A stretch of 64,000 nt of DNA. It comes from Streptomyces sp. JB150. Lineage in GTDB: Bacteria > Actinomycetota > Actinomycetes > Streptomycetales > Streptomycetaceae. The stretch covers positions 3,154,169 to 3,218,168 of the forward strand of contig NZ_CP049780.1 of NCBI RefSeq assembly GCF_011193355.1, given 5' to 3'. The position numbers and the translations under genes are program-made. The notes beneath the pieces were generated by a model that had not been told where the DNA came from, searched no databases, and was given only the letters and a program-made list of their open reading frames with translations. Numbering within the stretch: position 1 is the first letter of the stretch; every line of letters begins with the position of its first letter. Positions 8,243 to 16,781 of this stretch are shown here, piece by piece.

Positions 8243-8758
8243 ATGAACGCGACACAAACAGGACCGCACACCAACTCCTCCGGCGACCCCCGCGTCGGCT
8301 GGAGCACCACCGACGAACGACCCGCCCCCACCCTGCGCCACCGCCGCGACGGCATACTCCCCACCGTCGCCGCCGCCCTCTCCGTCCGCGGCACCACCCT
8401 CACCGGCACCGCCGCCCGCGGCGACCAGCCCCCCACCCTGCACCCACTCGTCCAGGACTTCCTCGACACCCTCACCAGCGCCCAGCGCGACCGCTTCACC
8501 GGCCGCTGCGCCGAGACCATCCTCATCTCCCGCCACCTCACCGCCGCCGACGCCACCCGCAGCAAACGCGCCGCCCGCAGACCCATGACCAACGGCGAGG
8601 CCCGCAAAGCCCTCAAGCACGCCAAACTCACCGCCCGCCGCATCCGCGAGGCCGGCGACCCCCTCCACGGCAGCTTCGCCGCCCCCTGCCGCGCCTGCGC
8701 CGCCCTCAGCGCCCACTTCGGCGTCCGCGTCGTGGACCCCACCGCGACCGGCGACTGA
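8243..8758 (+). CDS. YwqJ-type deaminase domain protein
   Basis: A 171-residue protein matching the YwqJ-like branch of the nucleic-acid/nucleotide deaminase superfamily. The two zinc-site motifs are visible: GRCAE (Cys-Ala-Glu) near residue 85 and PCRACAAL (PCxxC) near residue 150. The intervening KRAARRPMTNGEARKALKHA stretch is typical of the Streptomyces group. No signal peptide or secretion/delivery domain precedes the catalytic domain, unlike classical polymorphic toxins. The ATG at 8243 has GGAGGGG about 10 nt upstream; an in-frame ATG at 8219 is less well placed. The SUKH-3 gene follows by 41 nt, a toxin/immunity-like order. Confidence 0.8.
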   Translation: MNATQTGPHTNSSGDPRVGWSTTDERPAPTLRHRRDGILPTVAAALSVRGTTLTGTAARGDQPPTLHPLVQDFLDTLTSAQRDRFTGRCAETILISRHLTAADATRSKRAARRPMTNGEARKALKHAKLTARRIREAGDPLHGSFAAPCRACAALSAHFGVRVVDPTATGD

Positions 8759-8799
8759 CCCACGCCACCGCCCCACCACCCCACCACGAACAAGGGCAG

Positions 8800-9303
8800 A
8801 TGCACACCGACCGCGCCTCGACCACCCGCTTCTCCGTCCCCGTCGACGCCACCCTGCGCGCCGCCGGCTGGCAGCCCGGACGCTGGGACATCAAACAGGC
8901 CGAGATCTGGGCCGACACCCTGCGCGAACACCTCTCACCCGGCGGCCACCGCCACGCCGTCTTCCCCGCCGCCGTCGAAGCCTGGGCCGAGTTCGGCGGC
9001 CTCCACCTCAACCCCACCGGCCCCGGCCGCCAACTCGCGCCCGCCGCCCTGCACCTCGACCCCCTGCACGGCCTCCACCTGGCCCGCACCCTCGGCGACC
9101 TCGGCCGCGCCCTCGGCACCGAGGTCAGCCCGCTCGGCGCCGAGACCGACACCCAGGCCCTCCTCGCCATCGACGCCGAAGGCCGCGTCTACGCCCTCGA
9201 CCACACCGGCGACTGGTACCTCGGCCCCGACATCGACCACGCCCTCACCACCCTCGTGGCCGGCCTGGAGCCCGTACGCCTCACCGTCGCCCCCACCGAC
9301 TGA
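8800..9303 (+). CDS. SUKH-3 domain immunity-like protein
   Basis: A 167-residue protein of the SUKH-3 class: FSVPVDATLRAAGWQPGR at the N-terminus, then AWAEFGGLHL, then an Asp-rich C-terminus with YLGPDIDHALTTLVAG. SUKH proteins are small alpha/beta proteins used mostly as immunity factors against toxin domains. It lies 41 nt downstream of the YwqJ deaminase, so a binding or protective role toward that enzyme is reasonable but inferred. The ATG at 8800 has a weak AAGGGCAG upstream. Confidence 0.8.
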   Translation: MHTDRASTTRFSVPVDATLRAAGWQPGRWDIKQAEIWADTLREHLSPGGHRHAVFPAAVEAWAEFGGLHLNPTGPGRQLAPAALHLDPLHGLHLARTLGDLGRALGTEVSPLGAETDTQALLAIDAEGRVYALDHTGDWYLGPDIDHALTTLVAGLEPVRLTVAPTD

Positions 9304-9401
9304 CACCACCGACCGCCGACACCACCCACTCACACCACCGGCCCACACCACCGGCCCGACCCGGCCCGCCCAGCGACGCGAACCACGAGCCGAAGCCGGC
9401 G

Positions 9402-10721
9402 CTACGACGCCGGAATCACCGCCGACACCCGGAAACCCCCCGACTCCGTCGGCCCCGACACGAACACCCCGCCGAGCCCCACGACCCGCTCCCTCATCCC
9501 CACCAGCCCGTTGCCACCCGACGGCAACCGGGCCGACGACGCCGCCCCCGCCTCCGGCGGCGGCTCGTTCTCCACCTGCATCGCGATCTCCGACACCCGG
9601 TGCGCCAGCCGCACGTACGTCTTCGCCCCCGCCGCGTGCTTGTGCACGTTGGTCAACGCCTCCTGCACCACCCGGTACGCGGTCTGCTCGACCTCCGGCG
9701 CATACGCCCGCGCCTCCCCCTCCACCGACAGATCCACGACCATCCCCGCCGCCGCCGACTGCCCGATCAACTCGTCCAGCTCCGACAGACACGGCCCCTC
9801 CCCCGGGTCGTCGGCGGCCCGCGACGCCGCCGCGGCCGCCGCCGCACCCACCGCCGCCAGCGCCACCGCCGGACCCTCACGCCGCCGCACACCGTCCCCC
9901 GCCGTACGCAGCACCCCCAGCATCTCCCGCAACTCGGTCAGCGCCTGCCGCCCCATGTCCCCCACCAGCGCGGCGTTCTTCACCGCCTTCTCGGGATCCT
10001 TGCGCGCCACCGCCTGCAACGCCGCCGCGTGCACCACCATCAGACTCACCCGGTGCGCGACCACGTCGTGCATCTCCCGCGCGATCCGCGTCCGCTCCTC
10101 GTTACGCGCCCACTCGGCCCGCTCCTCCGCCCGCTCCGCGAGCAGCTGAAGCTCCCGCTCCAGCGAATCCGCCCGCTCCCGCAGACTCTCCATCAGCCGC
10201 CGCCGCGCCCCCACGTACAGGCCCAGCAGCAGCGGCGGAGCCGTCACCCCCAGCGAGGCGGTGATCGAGATGAACGGAACGAACCAGTCCCCCACACTCA
10301 GCTCGACATCACCGTGCGCCATGTCCTGCCGCGCCCGCACGAACGTCACCACCAGCGTGCCCAGCAGCGACATCCCCGCCAGCGCCGCGATGATCCGGCG
10401 CGGCAGCTCGGAGGCGGCGAGCGTGTAGAGGCCCACCACCGTCAGCAGCAGGCCCATCTGCGCCGGCGCGATCGCGATCGACACCAGGACGACGGCGATC
10501 GGCCACCTCCGCCGCACCAGCAGCGTCGACCCCGCCACGACCCCGAAGACGACCCCCGCCGTCTCCGGGATCCCCGCGTCCTGCGCGAAGGGATACCCCT
10601 CCGCCCCGCACTCCAGCGCCGACACCAGCGCGAGGCTCCAGTCGAGCACCGCACCGCGCCGTCTCTCCCACCACCACGGCCCCGGACGGGCCTCCGTGTG
10701 GTCATCCCCCGTCGTGGTCAT
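9402..10721 (-). CDS. NarL-type sensor histidine kinase (orphan here)
   Basis: A 439-residue membrane kinase. About five hydrophobic segments occupy residues 25-180, followed by a coiled coil (LRERADSLERELQLLAERAE). The HisKA_3 dimerisation/phosphoacceptor helix, TRIAREMHDVVAHRVSLMV, carries the phosphorylated His near residue 223. The HATPase region shows VVQEALTNVHKHA (N box) and GGNGLVGMRERVVGLGG (G box). Such kinases normally pair with LuxR/NarL response regulators, but none is adjacent; the LuxR genes at 24.2 and 32.8 kb are too far away to assign. The ATG at 10721 has GGAGG only 1 nt upstream, unusually tight. Confidence 0.85.
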   Translation of the reverse strand: MTTTGDDHTEARPGPWWWERRRGAVLDWSLALVSALECGAEGYPFAQDAGIPETAGVVFGVVAGSTLLVRRRWPIAVVLVSIAIAPAQMGLLLTVVGLYTLAASELPRRIIAALAGMSLLGTLVVTFVRARQDMAHGDVELSVGDWFVPFISITASLGVTAPPLLLGLYVGARRRLMESLRERADSLERELQLLAERAEERAEWARNEERTRIAREMHDVVAHRVSLMVVHAAALQAVARKDPEKAVKNAALVGDMGRQALTELREMLGVLRTAGDGVRRREGPAVALAAVGAAAAAAASRAADDPGEGPCLSELDELIGQSAAAGMVVDLSVEGEARAYAPEVEQTAYRVVQEALTNVHKHAAGAKTYVRLAHRVSEIAMQVENEPPPEAGAASSARLPSGGNGLVGMRERVVGLGGVFVSGPTESGGFRVSAVIPAS

Positions 10722-10887
10722 GCCTCCAGCCTACGGGCGGCCCCCCGCGCTTTTCCGGCGAGTTTCGGCGACCGGCCTCCGCCACACCCCGCAATCGAAG
10801 AACAGCGAAACCACCCGAAATCCCTCGAACTGACGAACCACACCCGTTCGAACCCGGAACCCGCCGTTCCCCCCGGACGGTATGCCC

Positions 10888-11748
10888 ATGGCACATACCA
10901 CCAGCAAAGACACCGACTACGAAGCCCTGCGCGAACAGGCGGTCGCCCTGCGACGGGCCGGGCTCAGCCGGCGGCAGATCCGGGACCGGCTGCACGTCGA
11001 CAACAACGACCTGCTCAACCGCCTCCTGGAGGGCGAGCCGCCCCCGGAGTGGACCAAGCGCCCGCGCGCCAAGGACGACCTGCGCGAGAAGGCGAGGGAA
11101 CTGCGGCTGCGAGGCTGGACGTACGACCAGATCCAGATGGAGCTGGGGTGTTCCAAGAGTTCGATCTCACTGTGGGTGCGGGACCTGCCGAGACCGGAGC
11201 GGCGAGACCCCACGGAGCAGGCGAAGCTGGCGGCCCGCAAGCGGTGGGAGCACGAGCTGGCGGTGCGGGAAGAGCGGCGCCGGCGGACCAAGGAGAGCGC
11301 GGCAGCGGAGATCGGTGACCTCTCGGACCGCGACCTGTTCATCGCGGGGGTCGCCCTCTACTGGTCGGAGGGCTCCAAGGACAAACCTCACGCCCGGCGC
11401 GAACGCATCGTGTTCGTCAACAGCGACCCGAACATGATCCGCCTCTTCATGGCCTGGCTGGACCTGCTCGGGGTCGACCGGGAACACATCGCGTACCGCC
11501 TGATGATCCACGAGTCGGCCGACGTCGAGGCCGCCGAGCGCTACTGGGCGGACGTCGTCCGGGTCGAGCACGGCACCTTCGGCAGGACGACCCTGAAACG
11601 GCACAACCCCAGGACGGTGCGCAAGAACACCGGCGACGGCTATCGCGGTTGCCTCGTCGTCACCGTGCGCCGGAGCGCGGAGCTGTACCGTCGCGTCGAA
11701 GGCTGGTGGTACGGCATAGTAGGGGCTGCCACCGCATCCGATCTATGA
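10888..11748 (+). CDS. HTH protein with LAGLIDADG-like C-terminal domain, upstream of tRNA-Gln
   Basis: A 286-residue basic protein. Residues 10-90 hold two resolvase-type helix-turn-helix segments (LRRAGLSRRQIRDRL and LRLRGWTYDQIQMELGCSKSSIS). About 140-280 contain IAGVALYWSEGSK followed by FVNSDPNMIRLFMAWL, resembling a LAGLIDADG homing-endonuclease half-domain. The ATG at 10888 has GGACGG 7 nt upstream; an in-frame ATG at 10882 is only 1 nt from that site. The gene ends 18 nt before tRNA-Gln. It could be a DNA-binding regulator derived from a homing endonuclease or a standing Streptomyces gene of unknown role. Confidence 0.55.
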   Translation: MAHTTSKDTDYEALREQAVALRRAGLSRRQIRDRLHVDNNDLLNRLLEGEPPPEWTKRPRAKDDLREKARELRLRGWTYDQIQMELGCSKSSISLWVRDLPRPERRDPTEQAKLAARKRWEHELAVREERRRRTKESAAAEIGDLSDRDLFIAGVALYWSEGSKDKPHARRERIVFVNSDPNMIRLFMAWLDLLGVDREHIAYRLMIHESADVEAAERYWADVVRVEHGTFGRTTLKRHNPRTVRKNTGDGYRGCLVVTVRRSAELYRRVEGWWYGIVGAATASDL

Positions 11749-11766
11749 CATCGGACATAGCGGTAA

Positions 11767-11837
11767 TCCCGGGTCGTCTAAGGGCAAGACGTCAGATTTT
11801 GGTTCTGATCATGGGGGTTCGAGTCCTCCCCCGGGAG
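11767..11837 (+). tRNA. tRNA-Gln (anticodon UUG)
   Basis: A 71-nt cloverleaf read by eye. The acceptor TCCCGGG (11767-11773) pairs fully with CCCGGGA (11830-11836), leaving discriminator G at 11837. The D stem is GTCT/AGAC, the anticodon stem TCAGA/TCTGA encloses loop TTTTGGT with anticodon TTG, and the T arm has TTCGAGT in its loop. The CCA end is not encoded. It reads CAA (and CAG by wobble). It sits between the LAGLIDADG-like gene and glmU. Confidence 0.92.
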
Positions 11838-11959
11838 CCCCTGCTCGGTTCGGGTCCTGACTGCCAACAGCGAAGTCAGGACCCGCTCCCAATCTCCCCC
11901 CAGAACACCCCCGGTATCCTGCGGTTGTCCACACCCCCTCCACAGCCGAAGGGCATCCC

Positions 11960-13408
11960 GTGAGCGCCATTCGCCCGGCAGCCGTCGTCGTTCTCGCAGC
12001 GGGTGAGGGCACCCGTATGAAGTCGGCCACACCGAAGGTCCTGCACGAGCTCTGCGGCCGCAGCCTGGTGGGGCATGTGCTGGCCGCCGCCGGCGAGCTG
12101 GAGCCGGAGCACCTGGTGGTGGTGGTCGGGCACGCGCGGGAGCAAGTGACCGAGCACCTGGCCGCCGTCGCGCCCGGCGTGCGCACCGCGGTGCAGGCGG
12201 AGCAGAACGGCACCGGGCACGCGGTGCGGATGGGCCTGGAGGAGCTGGGCGGCGGCGTCGACGGGACCGTGGTCGTGGTCTGCGGCGACACCCCGCTGCT
12301 CACCGCCGGCACGCTGCGGCGGCTCGCGCAGACGCACTCCGACGACGGCAACGCCGTCACGGTGCTCACGGCCGAGGTCCCGGACGCGACCGGTTACGGC
12401 CGGATCGTCCGGGACGAGGCGACGGGCGCCGTCACCGCGATCGTGGAGCACAAGGACGCGTCGGAGGCGCAGCGGCTGATCCGGGAGATCAATTCCGGTG
12501 TGTTCGCGTTCGACGGCCGGCTGCTGGCGGACGCGCTGGGCAAGGTGCGTACGGACAACAGTCAGGGTGAGGAGTACCTGACGGACGTGCTCGGGATCCT
12601 GCGGGAGGCGGGGCACCGGGTGGGTGCGTGTGTGGCCGGGGATCACCGGGAGATCGCGGGGATCAACAACCGGCTGCAGCTGGCCGAGGCGCGGCGGATT
12701 CTGAACGACCGGCTGCTGGAGCGGGCGATGCTGGCGGGGGTGACGGTCGTGGATCCGGCCACGACGTGGGTGGATGTGTCGGTGACGTTCGAGCGGGACG
12801 TGGTGGTGCATCCGGGCACGCAGTTGCAGGGTTCGACGCATCTCGCCGAGGGGTGTGAGGTGGGTCCGAACAGCCGGCTGCGGGACACGCGTGTGGGTGC
12901 CGGGGCGCGGGTGGACAACACGGTTTCCGACGGGGCCGAGGTGGGTCCGGAGGCGACTGTGGGGCCGTTCGCGTATCTGCGGCCGGGGACGCGTCTGGGG
13001 CGCAAGGGCAAGATCGGGACGTACGTCGAGACGAAGAACGCGTCGATCGGCGAGGGGACGAAGGTTCCGCATCTGTCGTATGTCGGTGACGCGACGATCG
13101 GTGACCACACCAACATCGGTGCGGCGAGTGTGTTCGTGAATTACGACGGTCAGGAGAAGCATCACACGACGGTCGGGTCGCACTGCCGTACCGGTTCGGA
13201 CAACATGTTTGTGGCTCCTGTCACGATCGGGGACGGTGCCTATACGGCTGCCGGCTCCGTGATCACCAAGGATGTGCCGCCCGGCTCGCTGGCCGTGGCC
13301 CGTGGTCAGCAGCGGAATATCGAGGGTTGGGTGGCTCGTAAGCGTCCTGGGAGCGCGGCGGCGAAGGCGGCCGAGGCGGCGTCCCGGGATCCGGAAGGCG
13401 AAGGCTGA
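11960..13408 (+). CDS. glmU: Bifunctional GlmU: GlcNAc-1-phosphate uridyltransferase / glucosamine-1-phosphate acetyltransferase
   Basis: A 482-residue cytosolic enzyme making UDP-GlcNAc for peptidoglycan in two steps. The N-terminal pyrophosphorylase domain (1-230) begins VVVLAAGEGTRMKS, the nucleotide-binding signature. The C-terminal acetyltransferase (about 255-460) is a left-handed beta-helix of hexapeptide repeats with NYDGQEKHHT and TGSDNMFVAPVTIGDGAYTA. Length and domain order match other GlmU proteins. The GTG at 11960 begins VSAIRPAAVVV. It leads a housekeeping group with prs, rplY and pth, an order seen widely in bacteria. Confidence 0.96.
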   Translation: MSAIRPAAVVVLAAGEGTRMKSATPKVLHELCGRSLVGHVLAAAGELEPEHLVVVVGHAREQVTEHLAAVAPGVRTAVQAEQNGTGHAVRMGLEELGGGVDGTVVVVCGDTPLLTAGTLRRLAQTHSDDGNAVTVLTAEVPDATGYGRIVRDEATGAVTAIVEHKDASEAQRLIREINSGVFAFDGRLLADALGKVRTDNSQGEEYLTDVLGILREAGHRVGACVAGDHREIAGINNRLQLAEARRILNDRLLERAMLAGVTVVDPATTWVDVSVTFERDVVVHPGTQLQGSTHLAEGCEVGPNSRLRDTRVGAGARVDNTVSDGAEVGPEATVGPFAYLRPGTRLGRKGKIGTYVETKNASIGEGTKVPHLSYVGDATIGDHTNIGAASVFVNYDGQEKHHTTVGSHCRTGSDNMFVAPVTIGDGAYTAAGSVITKDVPPGSLAVARGQQRNIEGWVARKRPGSAAAKAAEAASRDPEGEG

Positions 13409-13473
13409 CCGGAAACAGGTGCGTCTGGGACGGCGTACCGTGATAAGTGCACACCCGCACCCCACCAGCTGAG

Positions 13474-13508
13474 ACGACGGATCTCGCGCCCCAGCTGCGA
13501 GACGTCGT
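13474..13508 (+). promoter_or_regulatory. Hairpin in the prs leader (glmU terminator or attenuator)
   Basis: An imperfect stem: ACGACGGATCTCGC at 13474-13487 against GCGAGACGTCGT at 13497-13508. It lies between glmU and prs, beginning 66 nt after the glmU stop and ending 40 nt before the prs start. The motif CAGCTG followed by GAGAC recurs three times in 13463-13530, overlapping the stem. Whether it ends glmU transcription or modulates prs cannot be told from sequence. Confidence 0.5.
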
Positions 13509-13548
13509 GTCAACACCCCAGCTGAGACACCTCTGAGGAGAAAGTGCT

Positions 13549-14529
13549 GTGACCGGGATCAAGACGACCGGCGAGAAGAAGATGATGTTCTTCTCCGGCC
13601 GCGCCCACCCCGAGCTTGCCGAGGAGGTCGCCCACCAGCTGGGTGTCGGGGTCGTCCCGACGAAGGCCTTCGACTTCGCCAATGGCGAGATCTATGTCCG
13701 CTACCAGGAGTCGGCGCGTGGCGCGGACTGCTTCCTGATCCAGAGCCACACGGCTCCGATCAACAAGTGGATCATGGAGCAGCTGATCATGATCGACGCG
13801 CTGAAGCGTGCGTCGGCCCGTTCCATCACGGTCATCGTGCCGTTCTACGGTTACGCGCGGCAGGACAAGAAGCACCGTGGCCGGGAACCGATCTCGGCGC
13901 GGCTGATCGCGGATCTGATGAAGACGGCGGGTGCGGACCGCATCCTGACCGTGGATCTGCACACGGACCAGATCCAGGGCTTCTTCGACGGTCCGGTGGA
14001 CCACCTGTTCGCGCTGCCGCTGCTGGCGGACTACGTGGGCAAGCGGGTGGACCGGGAGAAGCTGACGGTCGTGTCGCCGGACGCGGGCCGGGTGCGGGTC
14101 GCGGACCGCTGGTGCGACCGGCTGGGTGCGCCGCTGGCGATCGTGCACAAGCGGCGTGACAAGGACGTGGCGAACCAGGTGACGGTCCACGAGGTCGTGG
14201 GCGAGGTCAAGGGCCGGGTGTGTGTCCTGGTCGACGACATGATCGACACGGGTGGCACGATCTGCGCCGCGGCGGACGCGCTGTTCGCGCACGGTGCGGA
14301 GGACGTGATCGTGACGGCGACGCACGGTGTGCTGTCGGGTCCGGCGGCGGACCGGCTGAAGAACTCGCGGGTGAGCGAGTTCGTGTTCACGAACACGCTG
14401 CCGACGCCGGGTGAGCTGGCGCGGGATCTGGACAAGCTGACGGTGCTGTCGATCGCGCCGACGATCGCGCGGGCGGTGCGTGAGGTGTTCGAGGACGGTT
14501 CGGTGACGAGCCTGTTCGACGAGCAGTAG
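13549..14529 (+). CDS. prs: Ribose-phosphate pyrophosphokinase (PRPP synthetase)
   Basis: A 326-residue cytosolic enzyme that converts ribose 5-phosphate and ATP to PRPP for nucleotide, His and Trp synthesis. Visible motifs are FFSGRAHPELAEEVA at the N-terminus, the flexible loop YARQDKKHRGREPISARL, DLHTDQIQGFF and the PRPP-binding loop VDDMIDTGGT. Length fits class I enzymes. The GTG at 13549 has GAGGAGAAAG upstream. It follows glmU and precedes rplY. Confidence 0.96.
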   Translation: MTGIKTTGEKKMMFFSGRAHPELAEEVAHQLGVGVVPTKAFDFANGEIYVRYQESARGADCFLIQSHTAPINKWIMEQLIMIDALKRASARSITVIVPFYGYARQDKKHRGREPISARLIADLMKTAGADRILTVDLHTDQIQGFFDGPVDHLFALPLLADYVGKRVDREKLTVVSPDAGRVRVADRWCDRLGAPLAIVHKRRDKDVANQVTVHEVVGEVKGRVCVLVDDMIDTGGTICAAADALFAHGAEDVIVTATHGVLSGPAADRLKNSRVSEFVFTNTLPTPGELARDLDKLTVLSIAPTIARAVREVFEDGSVTSLFDEQ

Positions 14530-14647
14530 GCCTGGCGGGGCTTCTGCCTGATCGATTTTTCCGGCGGCCTCCCCGCCGAGTAGACTTCTCGGGTTGCTCG
14601 GCGAGGGAGGCCGTACCCGTGCGGTACGGCGGTCCGTTATCGACGCG

Positions 14648-14706
14648 CTCTTCGTAGCAGGCCGTTCGTGGCCGGGTGACCCGTCCGTTCCGCTTCCTAC
14701 GAGGAG
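14648..14706 (+). promoter_or_regulatory. Candidate RNA leader sequestering the rplY Shine-Dalgarno
   Basis: CTCTTCGTAG at 14648-14657 can pair over all 10 positions (one G-U) with CTACGAGGAG at 14697-14706, which contains the rplY Shine-Dalgarno GAGGAG. The 39-nt intervening loop can fold as GGCC-GTTCGT-GGCC followed by CGGG-TGA-CCCG. A separate hairpin, CCGTACC-CGTGC-GGTACGG, lies just upstream at 14611-14629. This looks like a translation-controlling leader, as found for many ribosomal protein genes. The fold was done by eye only. Confidence 0.5.
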
Positions 14707-14714
14707 TGATCATC

Positions 14715-15314
14715 ATGTCCGAGGTGAAGCTCACCGCCGAGACCCGTACCGAGTTCGGTAAGGGTGCCGCCCGTCGTATCCGCCGTGACAACAAGGTTCC
14801 GGGTGTGCTGTACGGCCACGGTTCCGACCCGCTGCACCTGACCTTCCCGGGTCACGACCTGCTGCTGGCGCTGCGTACGCCGAACGTCCTGATCTCGCTG
14901 GACATCGACGGCAAGACCCAGGAGCTGGCGATTCCGAAGGCCGTGCAGCGTGACCCGCTGAAGGGCTTCCTGGAGCACGTCGACCTGCAGCTGGTCCAGC
15001 GGGGCGAGAAGGTCACGGTGGAGATCCCGGTCCACACCGAGGGCGAGCTGGCCCCGGGTGGCAACCTGCTGGAGCACGTGCTGAACGCGCTGCCGGTGGA
15101 GACCGAGGCCACGCACATCCCGGAGGCCGTGACGGTGTCCGTGGAGGGTCTGGCGGCCGGTGCCTCCGTCCTGGCCAAGGACATCGAGCTGCCGAAGGGC
15201 ACCACGCTGGCCGTCGAGGAGGACGCCGTGGTGCTGCAGGTCCTGGCCGCGCAGGCCGAGGAGGCCGCCGAGGGCGAGGGTGCCGAGGGCGGCGAAGGGT
15301 CCGCCGAGGCCTGA
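14715..15314 (+). CDS. rplY: 50S ribosomal protein L25/general stress protein Ctc
   Basis: A 199-residue CTC-type L25. The N-terminal L25 domain (1-95) binds 5S r[23 protein letters not shown], then [10 protein letters not shown] and HVDLQLV. The C-terminal beta domain (96-185) is followed by an acidic Glu/Ala/Gly tail. The ATG at 14715 was chosen over 14676 because GAGGAG at 14701-14706 is correctly placed and homologues begin MSEVKL. Its leader can fold to bury that ribosome binding site. It is followed by pth, a common pairing. Confidence 0.95.
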   Translation: MSEVKLTAETRTEFGKGAARRIRRDNKVPGVLYGHGSDPLHLTFPGHDLLLALRTPNVLISLDIDGKTQELAIPKAVQRDPLKGFLEHVDLQLVQRGEKVTVEIPVHTEGELAPGGNLLEHVLNALPVETEATHIPEAVTVSVEGLAAGASVLAKDIELPKGTTLAVEEDAVVLQVLAAQAEEAAEGEGAEGGEGSAEA

Positions 15315-15405
15315 TCCTCAGCTTCGTCGTTTCGTCAGCCGCTGTCTTCCCGGGGGGTTCTTTCGTGGGGGACGGCGGCTGGCGCGTATCCAAGGAGACA
15401 TGGAC

Positions 15406-16002
15406 GTGACGACCGACGCGGGTGCGCCCTGGCTGATCGTGGGGCTGGGGAATCCGGGGCCGGAGTACGCGATGAACCGGCACAACGTCGGTTTCATGGT
15501 GGCGGATCTGCTGGCGGAGCGGATCGGTGGCAGGTTCAAGCGGGCGGGCAAGGCGCAGGCGCAGGTCGTGGAGGGCCGGATCGGTCCGCCGGGGCCGGCG
15601 AGCCGGCGGGTGGTCCTGGCGAAGCCGATGTCGTACATGAACCTGTCGGGTGGTCCGGTGAACGCGCTGCGGGACTTCTACAAGGTGCCGGTGGGCCACA
15701 TCGTGGCGGTGCACGACGAGCTGGACATCGACTACGGGACGCTGCGGCTGAAGCTGGGCGGCGGTGACAACGGGCACAACGGGCTGAAGTCGATGACGAA
15801 GGCGATGGGTCCGGACTATCACCGGGTGCGGTGCGGGATCGGGCGTCCGCCGGGGCGGATGCAGGTGGCGGACTTCGTGCTGCGGGACTTCTCGTCGGCG
15901 GAGCGCAAGGAGCTGGACTGGTTCGTGGACCGGGCGGCGGACGCGGTGGAGTGTCTGGTGACCGAGGGTCTGGAGCGGGCGCAGAGCGCGTACAACTCCT
16001 GA
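15406..16002 (+). CDS. pth: Peptidyl-tRNA hydrolase
   Basis: A 198-residue enzyme that frees tRNA from peptidyl-tRNA dropped by ribosomes. Catalytic landmarks are present: Asn in [10 protein letters not shown], His in NRHNVGF, and Asp in [10 protein letters not shown], plus [11 protein letters not shown]. The GTG at 15406 was preferred over the ATG at 15400 because AAGGAG at 15392-15397 is 8 nt from the former and only 2 nt from the latter. It lies about 90 nt after rplY and is probably co-expressed. Confidence 0.94.
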   Translation: MTTDAGAPWLIVGLGNPGPEYAMNRHNVGFMVADLLAERIGGRFKRAGKAQAQVVEGRIGPPGPASRRVVLAKPMSYMNLSGGPVNALRDFYKVPVGHIVAVHDELDIDYGTLRLKLGGGDNGHNGLKSMTKAMGPDYHRVRCGIGRPPGRMQVADFVLRDFSSAERKELDWFVDRAADAVECLVTEGLERAQSAYNS

Positions 16003-16073
16003 CCTGGTACAACTCCCGACTTGTCCCTTACGCGAGTTGACTGGCCGTGCGGGCATGGCCAAGGATCGCGGCC

Positions 16074-16562
16074 ATGCCTTCTGCGGTCGTCTCCCGTCAG
16101 GGTGCGGACGCCGTGCTGCGCTTCGGCCGGTTCGCGGCGATGGGCGCGGTGACGGCACTGATCCTCGTCGCCGGTGTGTGGGCCTCGTGGGGGTCCGCGC
16201 AGTACGTCATGCTCACCAAGGGGCGGGAGCGCGGCACCGTCGAGGTCGGGCGGTGCGGCGAGGACGTCTGCGCCGGTCCGTACCGGCCGTTGTCGCCGGG
16301 CTCGCAGCCTCGCGAGCGGGTGGTGCTGGAGCGTTCGGCCGCGGTGCGCGAGGGGCGGACGTACGCGGTGGTGCTGAAGCCGGACGGCGCCGAGGCGGTG
16401 CGCTCGGGTCCGGCGGGGGTTCTGTACGCCTGGGTGCCGATGGGGGGCGCGCTGCTGCTCGCGTCGGTGGTGGTCGCGGGGGGTCTGCGGCGGGTGCGGG
16501 CGGCGTGGGTGCTGGCGGGGGCGGGGTTCGCGCTGATCACGGCGGCGTTCGTGGTGGTGTGA
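16074..16562 (+). CDS. Small membrane protein of unknown function (DUF3592-like topology)
   Basis: A 162-residue protein with one hydrophobic segment near residues 22-44 and two more at about 122-160. The central part is extracytoplasmic-looking and has a Cys pair (VGRCGEDVCAGPY). The layout of an N-terminal helix, soluble loop and C-terminal helical hairpin resembles DUF3592-type proteins, but I do not recognise the family firmly. The ATG at 16074 has AAGGAT 7 nt upstream. It follows pth on the same strand. Confidence 0.6.
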   Translation: MPSAVVSRQGADAVLRFGRFAAMGAVTALILVAGVWASWGSAQYVMLTKGRERGTVEVGRCGEDVCAGPYRPLSPGSQPRERVVLERSAAVREGRTYAVVLKPDGAEAVRSGPAGVLYAWVPMGGALLLASVVVAGGLRRVRAAWVLAGAGFALITAAFVVV

Positions 16563-16781
16563 CCGCCGGTGGTCGCGGTGGTGTGACGGGTGTTTCCGTG
16601 GTGGTGTGACGGTCGGTTTTCGGGATGGGCCGATACGTCTGACCGGGTTTCACCGTTGTCCTGTGCGTGGAGCGTTGGATCGTTGCCTGTTCGTGCTTGA
16701 TCCGTCACCGGGGTGGGACGCAAACTGAGCCGCCCCCTCCACATCTTCCCCGTTCGTCACACGAAGATGGACTACTGCTTC

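Noticed and set aside
9402..10721. Two-component pair of this kinase with the LuxR genes at 24.2 or 32.8 kb
   Set aside because: The genes are far apart and unlinked by operon structure, and one regulator seems to lack the phosphoacceptor Asp.
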